Source: Blastocystis hominis (lineage: Eukaryota > Sar > Bigyra > Opalinata > Blastocystidae). From it: a stretch of DNA of 64,000 nucleotides. The number at the start of each line of letters is the position of its first letter. The stretch's first letter is position 1. The notes beneath the pieces are model-generated. The model was not told the DNA's origin. It saw nothing but the letters and a program-made list of their open reading frames with translations, and did no database searches. The position numbers and the translations under genes are program-made. Location: assembly GCF_000151665.1 (NCBI RefSeq), contig NW_013171826.1, positions 126,501-190,500 of the forward strand, read 5' to 3'. This document shows, piece after piece, positions 43,401-53,395 of the stretch.

Positions 43401-43996
43401 AATTTGTCTTCCTCGAGGAGGAGACTGCGCGGCTTGTATTGCTGTGGAGTGTCTTCTGTGAGCTCGCCATGGAACTAGGATGAAGTCTGGTAACAAACCA
43501 TACGCTCGGAGATCTCATGTCGCGAGATGGAGTGGCTCGACCCAACGTCTCTCCGCGATTTGGAGTGTCCGAAGAACGAGATGGCGTATTTTCTAAATAA
43601 GCACGCATTTCTAAAACCTACGAACAGATTGAAGGGGAGTGGCCGCTTCAAACTCATCTTCCAATCCGTCCAGGCTTGAAACGTCTTCCCAATCTCTTTT
43701 GTGATGTCTTTCCGAATTTTCGTGACTCCGGTGATAGCTGGAGTCATCCGAATGATATGAACTATGGTGATGGTGTCTTGAACTGTCCGAATGACGAGAG
43801 TAGTCGCTATTCAAATAACAACCATTTTATTCTCTTACTGGGTCGATTTCATCGTGATTCCGCTTCTTTCCTTGCGACGTTCTTCCCGGTGACGACGATC
43901 TTGCTCCTCCCAGTCTCGATTCACTCCAGGCGTTCTCGATGGAGTTTCGACATCTTTTCCTCGATACCGTCTTCCTTTCGATGGCGGAGGAAACAT
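40459..43996 (-). CDS. DHX38: DEAH-box splicing helicase PRP16/DHX38
   Basis: ATG 43996. An Arg/His/Ser-rich N-terminus is followed by the PRP16-specific block ([31 protein letters not shown]). Helicase motifs: [10 protein letters not shown] (I), TQPRRVAA (Ia), DEAH (II), SATMN (III), [23 protein letters not shown] (V), [12 protein letters not shown] (VI), then winged-helix/ratchet/OB domains ([30 protein letters not shown]). It ends IRTPRRIGL just as human DHX38 ends in a TPRR...FGL tail. PRP16 remodels the spliceosome before step 2. TAA 40459-40461; TTTGTTTGTTG 10 nt beyond. At least five short introns. Confidence 0.95.
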
Positions 43997-44154
43997 CCTT
44001 TTCCAAAAATCGCAAAATCGTCACAACTTTTGGACTTTGATTGTTGTGAAAGGTACAGTAATTTAATTTGAGGGTTGAGCCTTTATAATAAAATATATAT
44101 ATATCATTGCTTAGGTAATAACATGAAATAAACCATTCGTTCGACAAACAAAAC

Positions 44155-44155
44155 A
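44155..44155 (-). terminator. Predicted poly(A)-created stop of UFC1
   Basis: In-frame T at 44155, 4 nt before TGTTTGTC on the minus strand. Confidence 0.55.
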
Positions 44156-44739
44156 AAGCATTCCAAATTCTACAAGATGGGGGATTTCAACGGCAAGCCA
44201 GGGACCAAGCTACACTCAATCAACAATCGTTAACACTACACCAAGTGCCATTGCGTGTGCAATTCCATAGGTTGGGGCGTGCTTTGCCCAAAGTGGATTA
44301 AAGTGAATATCACAACAAATCTTTCCGCCACGATACATTTTCGGTGTCTTTCCATCAAGTTCTGGTAACTTTATCTCTGGTGGACTCATCGGGTATGTTG
44401 CAGGCAGCTACATAGCTATTCATTCCAAATAAAAACCTCAAATTCGACTTTAAACTCGTATCGAGCACGCTTATAGTAAAACCAGCAAATTCCACTCCAT
44501 CTACATGTTACAGGTGTACTCCAAGCAACTACTTCGTTCCCGTCTTGTCACAAGACAATTTGAACCAATCAGAGTCATTTTGCTTATTCAGTTTCACATA
44601 CTACAGTTAACAATGCAGTACTACACGATACAGTAATCAATGAGCGGAGTTCTTCCTTCAACCTCTCTTGAAACGCAACTCCGTCCACTGGAGTCGCTTT
44701 GGAGCTACACAGAGGAATTTGCTCAACTTCGGAATTCAT
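44155..44739 (-). CDS. UFC1: UFM1-conjugating enzyme UFC1
   Basis: ATG 44739, introns of 31, 32, 29 and 30 nt. The spliced sequence follows human UFC1 throughout: [70 protein letters not shown] with the active Cys after GGKI, and [17 protein letters not shown]. It is the E2 that passes UFM1 to UFL1 targets. There is no genomic stop at the homologous end: CTT T, then GTTT, then TGTTTGTC, so poly(A) at 44155 gives TAA after VEFGML. A genomic TAA exists only about 16 codons further. Its first exon is overlapped by the divergent plus-strand gene. Confidence 0.92.
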
Positions 44740-45906
44740 CCAACTGGCAAAAAAGGTTTGACATTTTCCCTAGAGTTGCTTCTACCGGGATTTCATTGTC
44801 TGCCTTTCTATAGTCTCGCTAGGTTTGTTGTTGCCACCGGTTTTATGAATGCATCTCAATCTGCTGCGGAGAAAGAGGAACATGAGCGAAATTCGCTTAT
44901 TCTTCCCCTCTCCTTAGAGGTTCCTAGCAATGGTTCGTTATGAGTGAGCGTTTCTGAGTGTGTAGAAGTCGAACCCTATAAACCGTCTTCAAATCAATAT
45001 TCTCGTAATCTACTATTGGTCGCACTAACGCTAAGGTCTTTTACTGCCCACTGAACGAGGTCTTTCGAGTTCGACCAAGAGAAAGTCAAGAATCTGGAGA
45101 GGAGCGAAACGAAATGTTTCTCAGCAAACAAAAAAATGGGTCCGATTTGCCCAGGATGTTTTAGAGTCTCTTTCTTCTCTAGACGGCCGTTTGTCACTGA
45201 CAGAATTGTAGGATTCTATTTCCTTCATCACAACCACTAGAGAGAGTGACGTTTTTGCCCCAACAGAAAAGGATGTCTCTTCTGTTTTGGAATCTGCCTA
45301 TATCGTTTTGCACATTCAGGGTTTACTCCCTAGAAATCCCGCTCTCACTTCCACCCTCCGCCAATCACAAAGTCGACCACGACAAGTGACGAGCCTCCTT
45401 TATGTACATTACCCTTGTCCGAAGACGTGATTCTTCGCATTCTTTCTGGAGATCTCTCCCTCTCCTTCCCCCCTGAATCCGCAGACCAGGCAACGCAGCT
45501 TAAAGACGTCGTCGACAACTTCATCGTGAATCGCTTGCCCAAAGAATTCTGGCGAAGCCAGTTCTACCTCCCTTCCAGCTCTGTGCTCGATTCAGAAGGG
45601 AGTGTGGCGAAGGAGGAAGTGGAGCGAAGCGTGGCGAAGGGAATGGAGTTGATCGACCAACTCACATCCATTGCCAATCAGAAGAACGTCAATCTGCTCG
45701 CCTACTTCAATCAGCGGTTTAGTCAGAAGCGGACAGAACGATTTCTGGATAGTGTGCAGTCGGAAGCGAAGCGAATCGTTGACGAGTCGTAAGCTTGCCG
45801 ATGATGATGTGTTGTAGAGTATTGGAAGCAGCTCGGAAGCGTGTAGATGAGTTTTTGATAGACCTGTGCAAGAAGCCGCCCCATCGATGTCGCTCTGTAG
45901 TTCATT
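44640..45906 (+). CDS. Unrecognised multi-exon protein ending in a poly(A)-created stop
   Basis: Putative ATG 44640 (antisense to the first UFC1 exon). Introns of 25-34 nt join frames including WVRFAQDVLESLSSLDG, LSEDVILRILSGDLSLSFPP, LPKEFWRSQFYLPSSSVLD, VNLLAYFNQRFSQKRTERF and ARKRVDEFLIDLCKKPPH. The 3' half is helical and well behaved; the 5' half (44760-45050) is less certain. Family not recognised; a membrane-trafficking or organelle role cannot be claimed. The frame has no stop before the octamer: CAT T, then GCCT, then TGTTTGTT (45911-45918). Without poly(A) it would continue in frame into the next gene. Confidence 0.6.
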
Positions 45907-45918
45907 GCCTTGTTTGTT
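45906..45918 (+). terminator. Poly(A)-created stop and 3'-end octamer
   Basis: T45906 (codon position 1), GCCT, TGTTTGTT. This separates two genes that share one uninterrupted reading frame. Confidence 0.65.
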
Positions 45919-45965
45919 TAAACAATATCGTTTTGGGATCTCTCGATCGAATTGGTCGGACCGAT

Positions 45966-46663
45966 ATGCTATCTTTGCTTGTCCTTCTAATAATAATCGT
46001 ATTGTCGAATGCGGAAGATCTCACTGTCGGAGATCATCTGCATGTTTCTCTTCAATTTCTTCACCAAGATGTATTGTCTGAGCGTTTGGCTGAATGCTAG
46101 ACACGAACCAAGTGGATATCGTTTCCTGCAAACCAATTACCTCTGTTTATGAAGCGAAGCACTTCCGTAATTCCAGTATCCCTTTCAGAGATGAAGATCA
46201 ACACATTAAAACCCTTGAAAGTGTACTGATATCTCACGACCTTACATCAAGCTGCTTTGAGCTTACCGACATGCACATACAAACGTCTTGGATCACGGTG
46301 TATGATGGTCGCGGAGTGTTTGCGGAGAATGTGAATTTGCTTATTCTCGTTCGAGACAAAAACGTTGTGTGGGTAGACGTTGAAGTAGAATGTAGTAGAT
46401 GGGGTGGCTGCGTAATGTTTCTAGACTACAAGTCCATTTTCCACACGGGCGACCCGCTCCCTGGGATGATCAATGTAAACTTTAAGTGGAACGTGGAGTA
46501 CTCTTACAACAGTGATCGGGGATTTGTGGTGGTGATGTGGTGTTCTATGGTTATAACGACACTGACCGTGCTGGGCGTTATCTACGTCTCCGAGAAGCAA
46601 TACGTAAACGAGATCCGAAAACAGCAATTTAGGCAGCCAATAAAAACGACAAAGTCAGATTAG
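45966..46663 (+). CDS. Type I membrane protein of unknown family
   Basis: ATG 45966 with a signal peptide (MLSLLVLLIIIVLSNA), a luminal domain (EAKHFRNSSIPFRDEDQH, VECSRWGGCVMFLDYKS), one transmembrane helix near the end (FVVVMWCSMVITTLTVLGV) and a basic cytosolic tail (KQQFRQPIKTTKSD). TAG 46661-46663; TGTTTGTT follows about 5 nt later. One or two introns between 46040 and 46140 are needed to join signal peptide and luminal domain, but their exact ends were not settled. Confidence 0.55.
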
Positions 46664-46895
46664 TACGTGTTTGTTTTAATCCCACTATAATCTGGCACGA
46701 GCTACGGTCCATTTGGGTGGAAACACCTGCAAATGATTGATTGGGGGACTGAAGCAAAAATAACCGCGATTCAGGAAGCTCCCACACCACCAAGCAATGA
46801 TCATTATTTTCCATATTTTTTCTTCGATATGTCCACCGGCAAAGAGAACACATCTGGTAATCCTTTCCTATGGTGGTGTTAAGTGTTAGTCTCAT
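46629..46895 (-). CDS. Doubtful small frame between two plus-strand genes
   Basis: Minus-strand frame with a CxxC pair (MCSLCRWTYRRKN) near the N-terminus. It overlaps the end of the type I membrane protein gene by about 35 bp. Possible introns would change its C-terminus. No family recognised and no clear 3' octamer. Confidence 0.25.
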   Translation of the reverse strand: MRLTLNTTIGKDYQMCSLCRWTYRRKNMENNDHCLVVWELPESRLFLLQSPNQSFAGVSTQMDRSSCQIIVGLKQTRTNLTLSFLLAA

Positions 46896-46903
46896 ATAGA
46901 GTA

Positions 46904-47820
46904 ATGAAGGGTGCGAAGCCTTTTATTTGCGGAGGATGCTCTGCTTGTTTTGCTTCTTTCTGCGTATGTTGTTGTGGGAGTGATTGAGGTTGTAGGTGCA
47001 ACCTATCGATTTGATCAAGACCCGTATTCAGGTCGTGGGTAAGGCTCAGAACATTGGTGCCGTCACCATTGCCAAGAACCTCATTAAGAACGAGGGAGTG
47101 ATGAAGCTCTATGCCGGTCTGTCTGCTTCTCTGATGAGACAGGCTATTTACGGAACGGCTCGTCTGGGTCTCCACCGTGTTTTCTCGAACTATCTGAAGG
47201 AGCGCAACAATGGCACTCTCACTTTCTGGATGTCCACTACCTCCTCTCTGACCTCTGGAGCTCTGGCTGGTATCATTGGTAACCCCTTCGATCTTTCGAT
47301 GGTGCGTATGCAGGCTGATGGTCTTCTCCCTGTGGAGCAGAGACGTGGTTACAGCAACTGCTTCACTGCCCTGTACCGTATCACCAAGGAGGAGGGACTG
47401 ATGACCCTGTGGCGTGGAAGTCTGCCCATGATCATGCGTGCCATGGCTATGAACTTCGGAATGTTGGCTTCGTACGATCTGTCCAGACAGTTCATCGTGA
47501 AACACAACGGCGAGGGTATGGTCACGAACCTGCTGGCTTCCGCCGTGTCTGGTTTCTGCTGTGCGTTCACTTCCCTGCCGTTCGATCTGATGAAGACCCG
47601 TCTGATGAACATGCGTCCCGATCCGGTGACCAACGAGATGCCTTACAAGAACCTGCTCGACTGCTTCGTGAAGGTGCTGAAGAACGAGGGCTTGTTCGCG
47701 TTCTGGAGAGGTTTCTTCACTTACTACTTCCGTTGTGCTCCGCATGCGATGATTATCCTGCTCGTCAACGAGGCCATTAATCCCGCCTACGATAAGCTTT
47801 TCCTCAAGGGAGGCAAGTAA
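46904..47820 (+). CDS. SLC25A11: Mitochondrial 2-oxoglutarate/malate carrier
   Basis: ATG 46904; one intron of 32 nt after FCGGCSACFASFC-like first helix. Three carrier repeats: QPIDLIKTRIQ, NPFDLSMVRMQ, LPFDLMKTRLMNM, with GLSASLMRQAIYGTARLG, WRGSLPMIMRAMAMN and WRGFFTYYFRCAPH. The second and third signatures and RQAIYGTARLG are typical of the oxoglutarate carrier. It exchanges 2-oxoglutarate for malate across the inner membrane. TAA 47818-47820. Biased codons suggest high expression. Confidence 0.9.
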
Positions 47821-47881
47821 ACGTAAACGTTCTTTTCGTAGTTTTGTTTTAACCGTGGCGTGTTTGAGGAACAAACAAGGC

Positions 47882-48449
47882 AGTGGCACAAAAAACTAGA
47901 GGCGAGCGAGAGCAGCTTGCGAATGGAAAACAGAAACACTAGACGGTCACAAGTCGAACAAAAAAAGTTCTCTTACCCTGGGTTATGCGAGCACCTGCAG
48001 GGAACGATTCCAGTACGAAGAGAGCCAACATCGCCATCTACGTTGCAATTACATTTCGATTCTACTTGGAAGATAGAACACACCACCGTCCACACATAAC
48101 TCTTCCATATCACTGCTGAGCAAATCGATAAAACTATATGTTGTCAAAGCGAAATCGTGAAATTTACGCAACGAAATAAGGTACAAGGACGACTGGACGA
48201 CACGATTAGGTGCCAGGATCGATTTGATAAACGCAGTGAAACCCTTTAAACGAGCTAAGGCACCCAATGTCATAATACTGCCCATCGTGAAGCTGATGGT
48301 GAACTTTGCAGGTCTGAATAGGAGCTACCATTCAGGTTCAATCTTATGCATACTGTCGGCAGGCCCACAAAATAAGCAATCACAAAAAAGATAACAGCCA
48401 CACCAAACAACATCAGCACTTCTTTCATCGTCTCTGATCTATATTTCAT
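47882..48449 (-). CDS. SFT2: SFT2-family Golgi membrane protein
   Basis: ATG 48449 (or 48428). First helix MLFGVAVIFFVIAYFVGL, a 29-nt intron, then the SFT2 core RPAKFTISFTMGSIMTLGAL and KSILAPNRVVQSSLYL. Further exons contain AMLALFVLESFPAG, in the place of the final SYIPGG-type helix. SFT2/GOT1 proteins act in endosome-to-Golgi and ER-Golgi transport. The last exon appears to end CAC T, then GCCT, then TGTTTGTT (47870-47877 on plus), identical in its last 12 bases to the plus-strand gene at 45.9 kb, giving a poly(A)-created stop. The middle splice joins (48000-48180) are not all resolved. Confidence 0.65.
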
Positions 48450-48524
48450 TTATACTCCACGAATAGCAACACTTCCGAAACTTTCGTTCCAACATTTCTT
48501 GCGCGCGAGAGAAGACTCGCCGAT

Positions 48525-48909
48525 TCAAGATCTCCTCCGTTTTCCTCGGATCCCAAGAATGAACTCATCCACGAATTTCGGATCGACTGTGTGGTCTGTC
48601 ATCGCTCAACCAAACTCAATCCTCCTACGGGTTCTTTCTTTCGGTCTTGATACCATTGTCCAAAACTCTTTGATTGCATTTTCTAAGATAGTTTGGTGAT
48701 TTACACTAACCGGTTAATGCTTCAGAAACTAGGTGAATCGATACGTCTAACTGATTATTAGTGCTTATCGTGTGTGGTATTGGAAGACAAAGAGAGAGAC
48801 TATGGCTGCTTCTTCGCATAATTGTTTTCGCATTTCTAATCACTCTAACCAGTGCTCTAGCTTGTACTGATTCATCCAAATCATCCTCCATTCGATCGCT
48901 TCTTTTCAT
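48525..48909 (-). CDS. Small unrecognised protein
   Basis: ATG 48909, introns of 32, 37, 28 and 33 nt, stop TGA 48525-48527. The product is about 84 residues, acidic at the N-terminus and basic at the end (FILGIRGKRRRS), with a helical middle (SIHLVSEALTENAIKEFW). No family recognised; no octamer close to the stop, so a further exon is possible. Confidence 0.45.
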
Positions 48910-49030
48910 TCGCTACGCACCACTATTTGGTGCGTCCAATAGTTTGAGGTGGCGATGAATGGAAATAATAAGCAATACAAATAGTATAAGCCGTAATTTG
49001 TTGTGGATGAGCTCTAATATATAGGAGGAA

Positions 49031-49548
49031 ATGCATATTTTCGTCGAAACTTTGAATGGTACCTCTTTCTGCAGTTTGGCGATTATGGTTAGGAACAACT
49101 TCTTTCTCTCTGGAGCCTTCTTGCTCTGTTGAAGACCTGAAGGAAATGATTGAAACTGAGGAGAGTGTTTCTGTGGATGCTCAGCGTCTCATCTTTGCTG
49201 GAAAGCAACTGGAGAATGATCACACCCTGGCTGAGTACAACATTCAGGAGGAGTCTGTCCTCTCTATGACTCTGCGTCTGATTGGTGGAGGTAAGGTGCA
49301 CGGTTCTCTGACCCGTGCCGGAAAGGTGAAGAACCAGACTCCCAAGGTGGACAAGCAGGAGAAGGCCAAGTCCCATGTGGGTCGTGCCAAGGTAAGGGAA
49401 TGGTGGAAATGTGGGTGATGTGCAGAAGCGAGAGCAGTACAACCGCAGATACGTCAATGTTGTGCTCGCTCCTGGTGCTAAGAGAGTGGGTCCCAACAAC
49501 TTCGCCGCTCGCCAGGCTCGTGCCGAGGCTGCTGCCAAGAAAGAATAG
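49031..49548 (+). CDS. FAU: Ubiquitin-like/ribosomal eS30 fusion (FAU)
   Basis: ATG 49031, introns of 34 and 34 nt. The N-terminal ubiquitin-like domain (MHIFVETLN ... [19 protein letters not shown]) ends RLIGGG and is followed directly by eS30 ([36 protein letters not shown]). The diglycine lets a protease split the fusion so that eS30 enters the small ribosomal subunit. TAG 49546-49548; TTTGTTTGTTT about 25 nt beyond. Confidence 0.95.
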
Positions 49549-49602
49549 ACGGGGTATACAGGGCTTATACTGTGCTTTGTTTGTTTTTAAACTTTTTTTG
49601 GA

Positions 49603-50791
49603 ATGTCATCGTTAGCTGCTGTCCAGGCTGATGGCTACTACTATCCTCCCAATTGGAGCCCTTCCAAGGGAAACAAGGACAAGTTTCATCATGTACGCTC
49701 TCTCTTCTCTTTCTTAATTTTAGTCTCATCCTCTTGGGAATAGGGCGCGAAAACTCCACTTGGGAATCGTGATTGTCCGTTTTGAGATGCCCGTGAATGT
49801 TTGGTGCGACGGTTGCGGGGAGCATATTGCTCGCGGAGTTCGTTACAACGCGGAGAAGAAGAAATGCGGAACGTATTTCACTTCCGATGTGTTCGAGTTC
49901 CAAATGAACTGCCATCTCTGCGGACAGCGATTTATCATCAAGACGGACCCAGAGAATCGAGACTACGAGTTTGTAAGCGGTCTTCATCGAAAAGTGGAGA
50001 CATTCGACGTCAAAGAGATCGGAACGCGCGAGTTCGACGACAAAGAGCAGGCGCTGATGCGGGCCGATGCGATCCGCTCCCTAGAAAACAAAGAGGAGGA
50101 CAGCATGAAGTTCGAGAAAGCTGTTCCCACATTGGATCGATTGAAAGATCTCGAAGAAAAGCTGCACACGAACGAGGACTCGCTAAACCAGCGTGTTCGC
50201 AGCAAGCTCCGCGAGATCCGGAAGGCAGAGGAGCGTCGAGAAGCGCGCGCGAACGCCGCCGGGCTGTCGATTCGCCTGCTTCCGACGAGTCGAAGCGACA
50301 TTCGAAAGAGTCGAAGCGTTGCGTTCCAACGGAAGTCGAAAGCGGAAGTGGCGGCGAAGCTGGAGGATGTGAAGGCGCGGTCGGGCGATATATTTGGGAG
50401 AGAAGACGCGCGGATGGAACACACGCTGAAGCGAGTCATCGCGAACGGAGTGGATTTGAAGGTGTTTAAAAAGACGGAAACAAAGGAGAGCGAGCCCATG
50501 ATCAAAGTCATCGCGAAGCCAAAGAGCAAAGCCAAGCCAAAGAATGAAATGAAAGCGGGAATGGAACTCAAAGCTGAGGCCAAAGTAGAGGTGAAAACGG
50601 AGTCTGAAAAGGAGATAAAACCCCGATCAAAACCCATATCGGGGGTGAAAACGGAGTCTGAAAAGGAGATAAAACCCCGATCAGAACCCCAATCCGAAGC
50701 GAATTCCGAGACCGTGGCAAAACCATGCAAGGGAAAAGTAAAGAACACGTTGGGTTTGGTTCCGTTGACATATGGCGAAGAGGATGAATAG
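49603..50791 (+). CDS. CCDC130: CCDC130/YJU2B splicing-factor family protein
   Basis: ATG 49603, one 31-nt intron that restores the family sequence SHPLGNRARKLHLGIVIVRF. The core EMPVNVWCDGCGEHIARGVR with two CxxC pairs (CDGC, CHLC) and RYNAEKKKCGTYF matches CCDC130. Human CCDC130 and its paralogue YJU2/CCDC94 act in catalytic-step splicing. The C-terminal third is Lys/Glu-rich with a 60-bp direct repeat (see findings). TAG 50789-50791. Confidence 0.9.
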
Positions 50792-50838
50792 CGAGATGAT
50801 TAGTTGCGTGTACAATGAATTGTTTGAACAAACAAACC

Positions 50839-50839
50839 A
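50839..50839 (-). terminator. Predicted poly(A)-created stop of BUD32
   Basis: In-frame T at 50839 on the minus strand, GGTT, TGTTTGTT. Conserved C-terminus of the family ends precisely here. Confidence 0.75.
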
Positions 50840-51665
50840 GCCAAAAGCGAGACGTTTGCGACCACGCGCTCGCACCTTCTTGAACGAACTCACATTCTGC
50901 TCTTTGCGAACCACGAGAGACTCATAACCACGCATCACCTCGTCAAACTACATCAAAACCCTACAGGATCACTACCAATTCCGCGGCATGATCATGAAGT
51001 GATAGGAAAGCTCGCTCCAGTACATACAGATCCACGCCCATGTCTTCAGCGCTCGAACTCACCGTCGTCAAGCCGAAATCGAGCAACACCAAATCACCTG
51101 TTCCCTCTTCGATCATGAAGTTGGAAGTTGTTAGATCACCGTGAATATAGTTGTGATTGTGAAGCTTGGCCACCACTTCGCCGATCTTGAAGCAGTAGGA
51201 ATAAAGTTCGTCTTCTACAAAATTGAATGGGACCAGGAGGAAGTACGCGATTTGTACAACGACTTGTTTATGTAATCACGCACTGTATTGCCATTTATGT
51301 AGTCCATTATGATACAATAACGATTCACATCCACATAACGAATAATCGGTGTCTTGATACCGGCCTTGAGACATCGCTCCATACTTCGTGCTTCCTACAC
51401 ATTTACACACAGAAGAGCATAAATTACAAGAACCAGTCGCTTGTTACGAATAGAAGCATCCAACACAGGATGCCGATACGACTTTTTCACTCGTTCCTTT
51501 ACCATCACCTCCTTTCCTAAAAAGGTTCCATGGTATAACTTCTACAAGTCATGTACAAGTCGAAAATCGTACTCCCTCTGCACCCTGTGCAACCAACTCG
51601 AACTTTGAAGAATCGAATTGGTATTTTGTGGGTAACTCTTCAGGAGTTAATTTCTCTTCTTCCAT
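50839..51665 (-). CDS. TP53RK: KEOPS-complex kinase BUD32/PRPK
   Basis: ATG 51665 and several introns near 30 nt. Features: FELVAQGAEG (P-loop variant), ERVKKSYRHPVLD with the catalytic Lys region, RYVDVNRYCIIMDYING, NYIHGDLTTSNFMI (catalytic HGD), LLDFGLT (DFG) and VDLYVLERAFLSLH. BUD32 is the ATPase/kinase of the KEOPS complex that makes t6A in tRNA. The frame reads RGRKRLAFG, then T, GGTT, TGTTTGTT (50827-50834 on plus). Human TP53RK ends RGRKRSMVG, so a poly(A)-created TAA at 50839 gives the conserved C-terminus exactly. Confidence 0.93.
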
Positions 51666-51719
51666 AAAAGAAAACCGCAAGCGAACAAATGATTTTTAAA
51701 AGTTTTCAAAAAAAACAAG

Positions 51720-53333
51720 TCATAGATCACACAATAAAAACGACTCCGTTCCCACCAACACGAGTTGTTTCCCCGACGAGCTCCACTCAATTCTTTGAAA
51801 CGCCGCCAATCCTACACTTCACTCCTCCTCTCCCAGCCTCCACGATTTGGAATGATGGACCACGTTATTTCTCCGGGCTCCCACAGATACAACGTCAAAT
51901 TCGACGTCACGATCGCCAGCCGACTTTGCTGCGGACTCCACGCAAACGCCAGAATGGGCGATTTAAAAACCACGTTGACCGCCAGACAATCGCGTTTGAC
52001 GTCCCACACCCAGAGAATCGAAGCGCGGCTATTCTCCTTCAGCGCCACAAATCGATCGTCCTGCGAAAACTCCACGGAGTGAATCCCCAAGTCCTTCACA
52101 CTCGATCTACCCGTCAGCCAGCGCAACGACACGCACAATCGAGCCATGGTCGGCGTGGGAATGGCGGCTGTGGGGATCCCCGTTTCCGTTTCGAAAAAAT
52201 AGTTTCCTTCGGTGGAGTTCTTTGGTGAAAACAAAACAAATCGATCACGATCAGCTGCTCGAACGCATCGGGAAGATCGTTCGGCTGGCGCGCGTGTGTT
52301 TTCTGGTAGCGAGAGCGAACGTCCAGCTTCGGAAGTTCGGTGCAGATGAGCTTTTGTTATGGCTATAACAAGATTCGATACTGTTTCCTTCCCGCCCATG
52401 TCAGAGAATACGCAGAGTTCTCGCAGAATGACGAGCGATTCCGTGTCGAAGAGTTTGAAATTCCCCTCGAAACCGCCGAATGCTAAAAGGGGGAGACTGT
52501 GGGCGGTCTGTTGGACCACACTGCCGAGAGAAGGTGTGTTCTATTGAATAGGCGCAGAAAGGGGTACGGGGGCATATTTAAAACATTCTGTCCCGTCCAG
52601 CGAGTAGAGACAATACTGATTGTAAACGGGGTGATCTAAAATCGATAGGTAGTGATCTTGATTCGTCCATGATATCTACGATGAACGGAATGTATCGCGG
52701 TTACGTTTATCGCCTGAGTGGTGGAAATCGGAAAGGTGTTCACGCATTCCCAATTGACCGCACTGACGATGCTTACTGCATCTTGCTGATGCGTACCATT
52801 TGTGGAAAGTCGATGCAAAAACGCTAACCACTTACCATCTTGAGAAAACGAACAATAGCGCCGCAAATCGCGAAATCCAGGGAGCGTTATCAATCTCTTC
52901 GAGCGAATCGACCAAATGGATGTTTGGAGCGCACATTCATTTAAAACCAAAATATGCTCATTATCCGGAGCCCAACGAACACTCAGAATGGAAGAATCAT
53001 CATTACGAAAAGCCACGTTCCAAGACAAGTTTTGCAGGGAAAACACCTAGAATCGATTTCAAATCAAATTCCCACCTCGACTGATCCATTTCGTCGGACC
53101 AAACACAAAATATGTGAAGAATCGGGGGACCATTCGGCATAGTCAACACGATCCGAGCAATACAATGTGAAACGAATCACTTGGTCTGTGACCGTCAAAA
53201 TTTCGACCTCCTTTCCGTTCGAAAACAAAAGGTACTGACCATCTGGAGAATAGCAGCAAGACTTCCCTGAATATGTATACTCGGGAGAATAGATCACAAT
53301 AGAGTGACGTGCTCCACTCTCTTCCTCTTCCAT
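51720..53333 (-). CDS. WRAP73: WRAP73/WDR8 WD-repeat protein
   Basis: ATG 53333. WD-like blades include SCCYSPDGQYLLFSNGKEV, YAEWSPDSSHILCLVRR, VRWAPDNEHILVLNE, LRRYCSFSQDGKWLAFL and FAWSPQQSRLAIVTSNLTL, matching the order in WRAP73. A final 32-nt intron leads to IEWSSSGKQLVLVG and TGA 51720-51722. WRAP73 works with SSX2IP/Msd1-type partners at centrosomes and spindle poles. Introns between 52520 and 52640 were not all placed. No perfect octamer follows; a T-rich TTGTTTTTTTT is present. Confidence 0.8.
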
Positions 53334-53395
53334 TCAACTTTATTGAGTATCAAACAAACAGACACATTAAATCAAAAACACGGTCATAATACAAA

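Noticed and set aside
46879-47889. 336-codon minus-strand frame
   Set aside because: Antisense to the oxoglutarate carrier, which is clearly coding and codon-biased.
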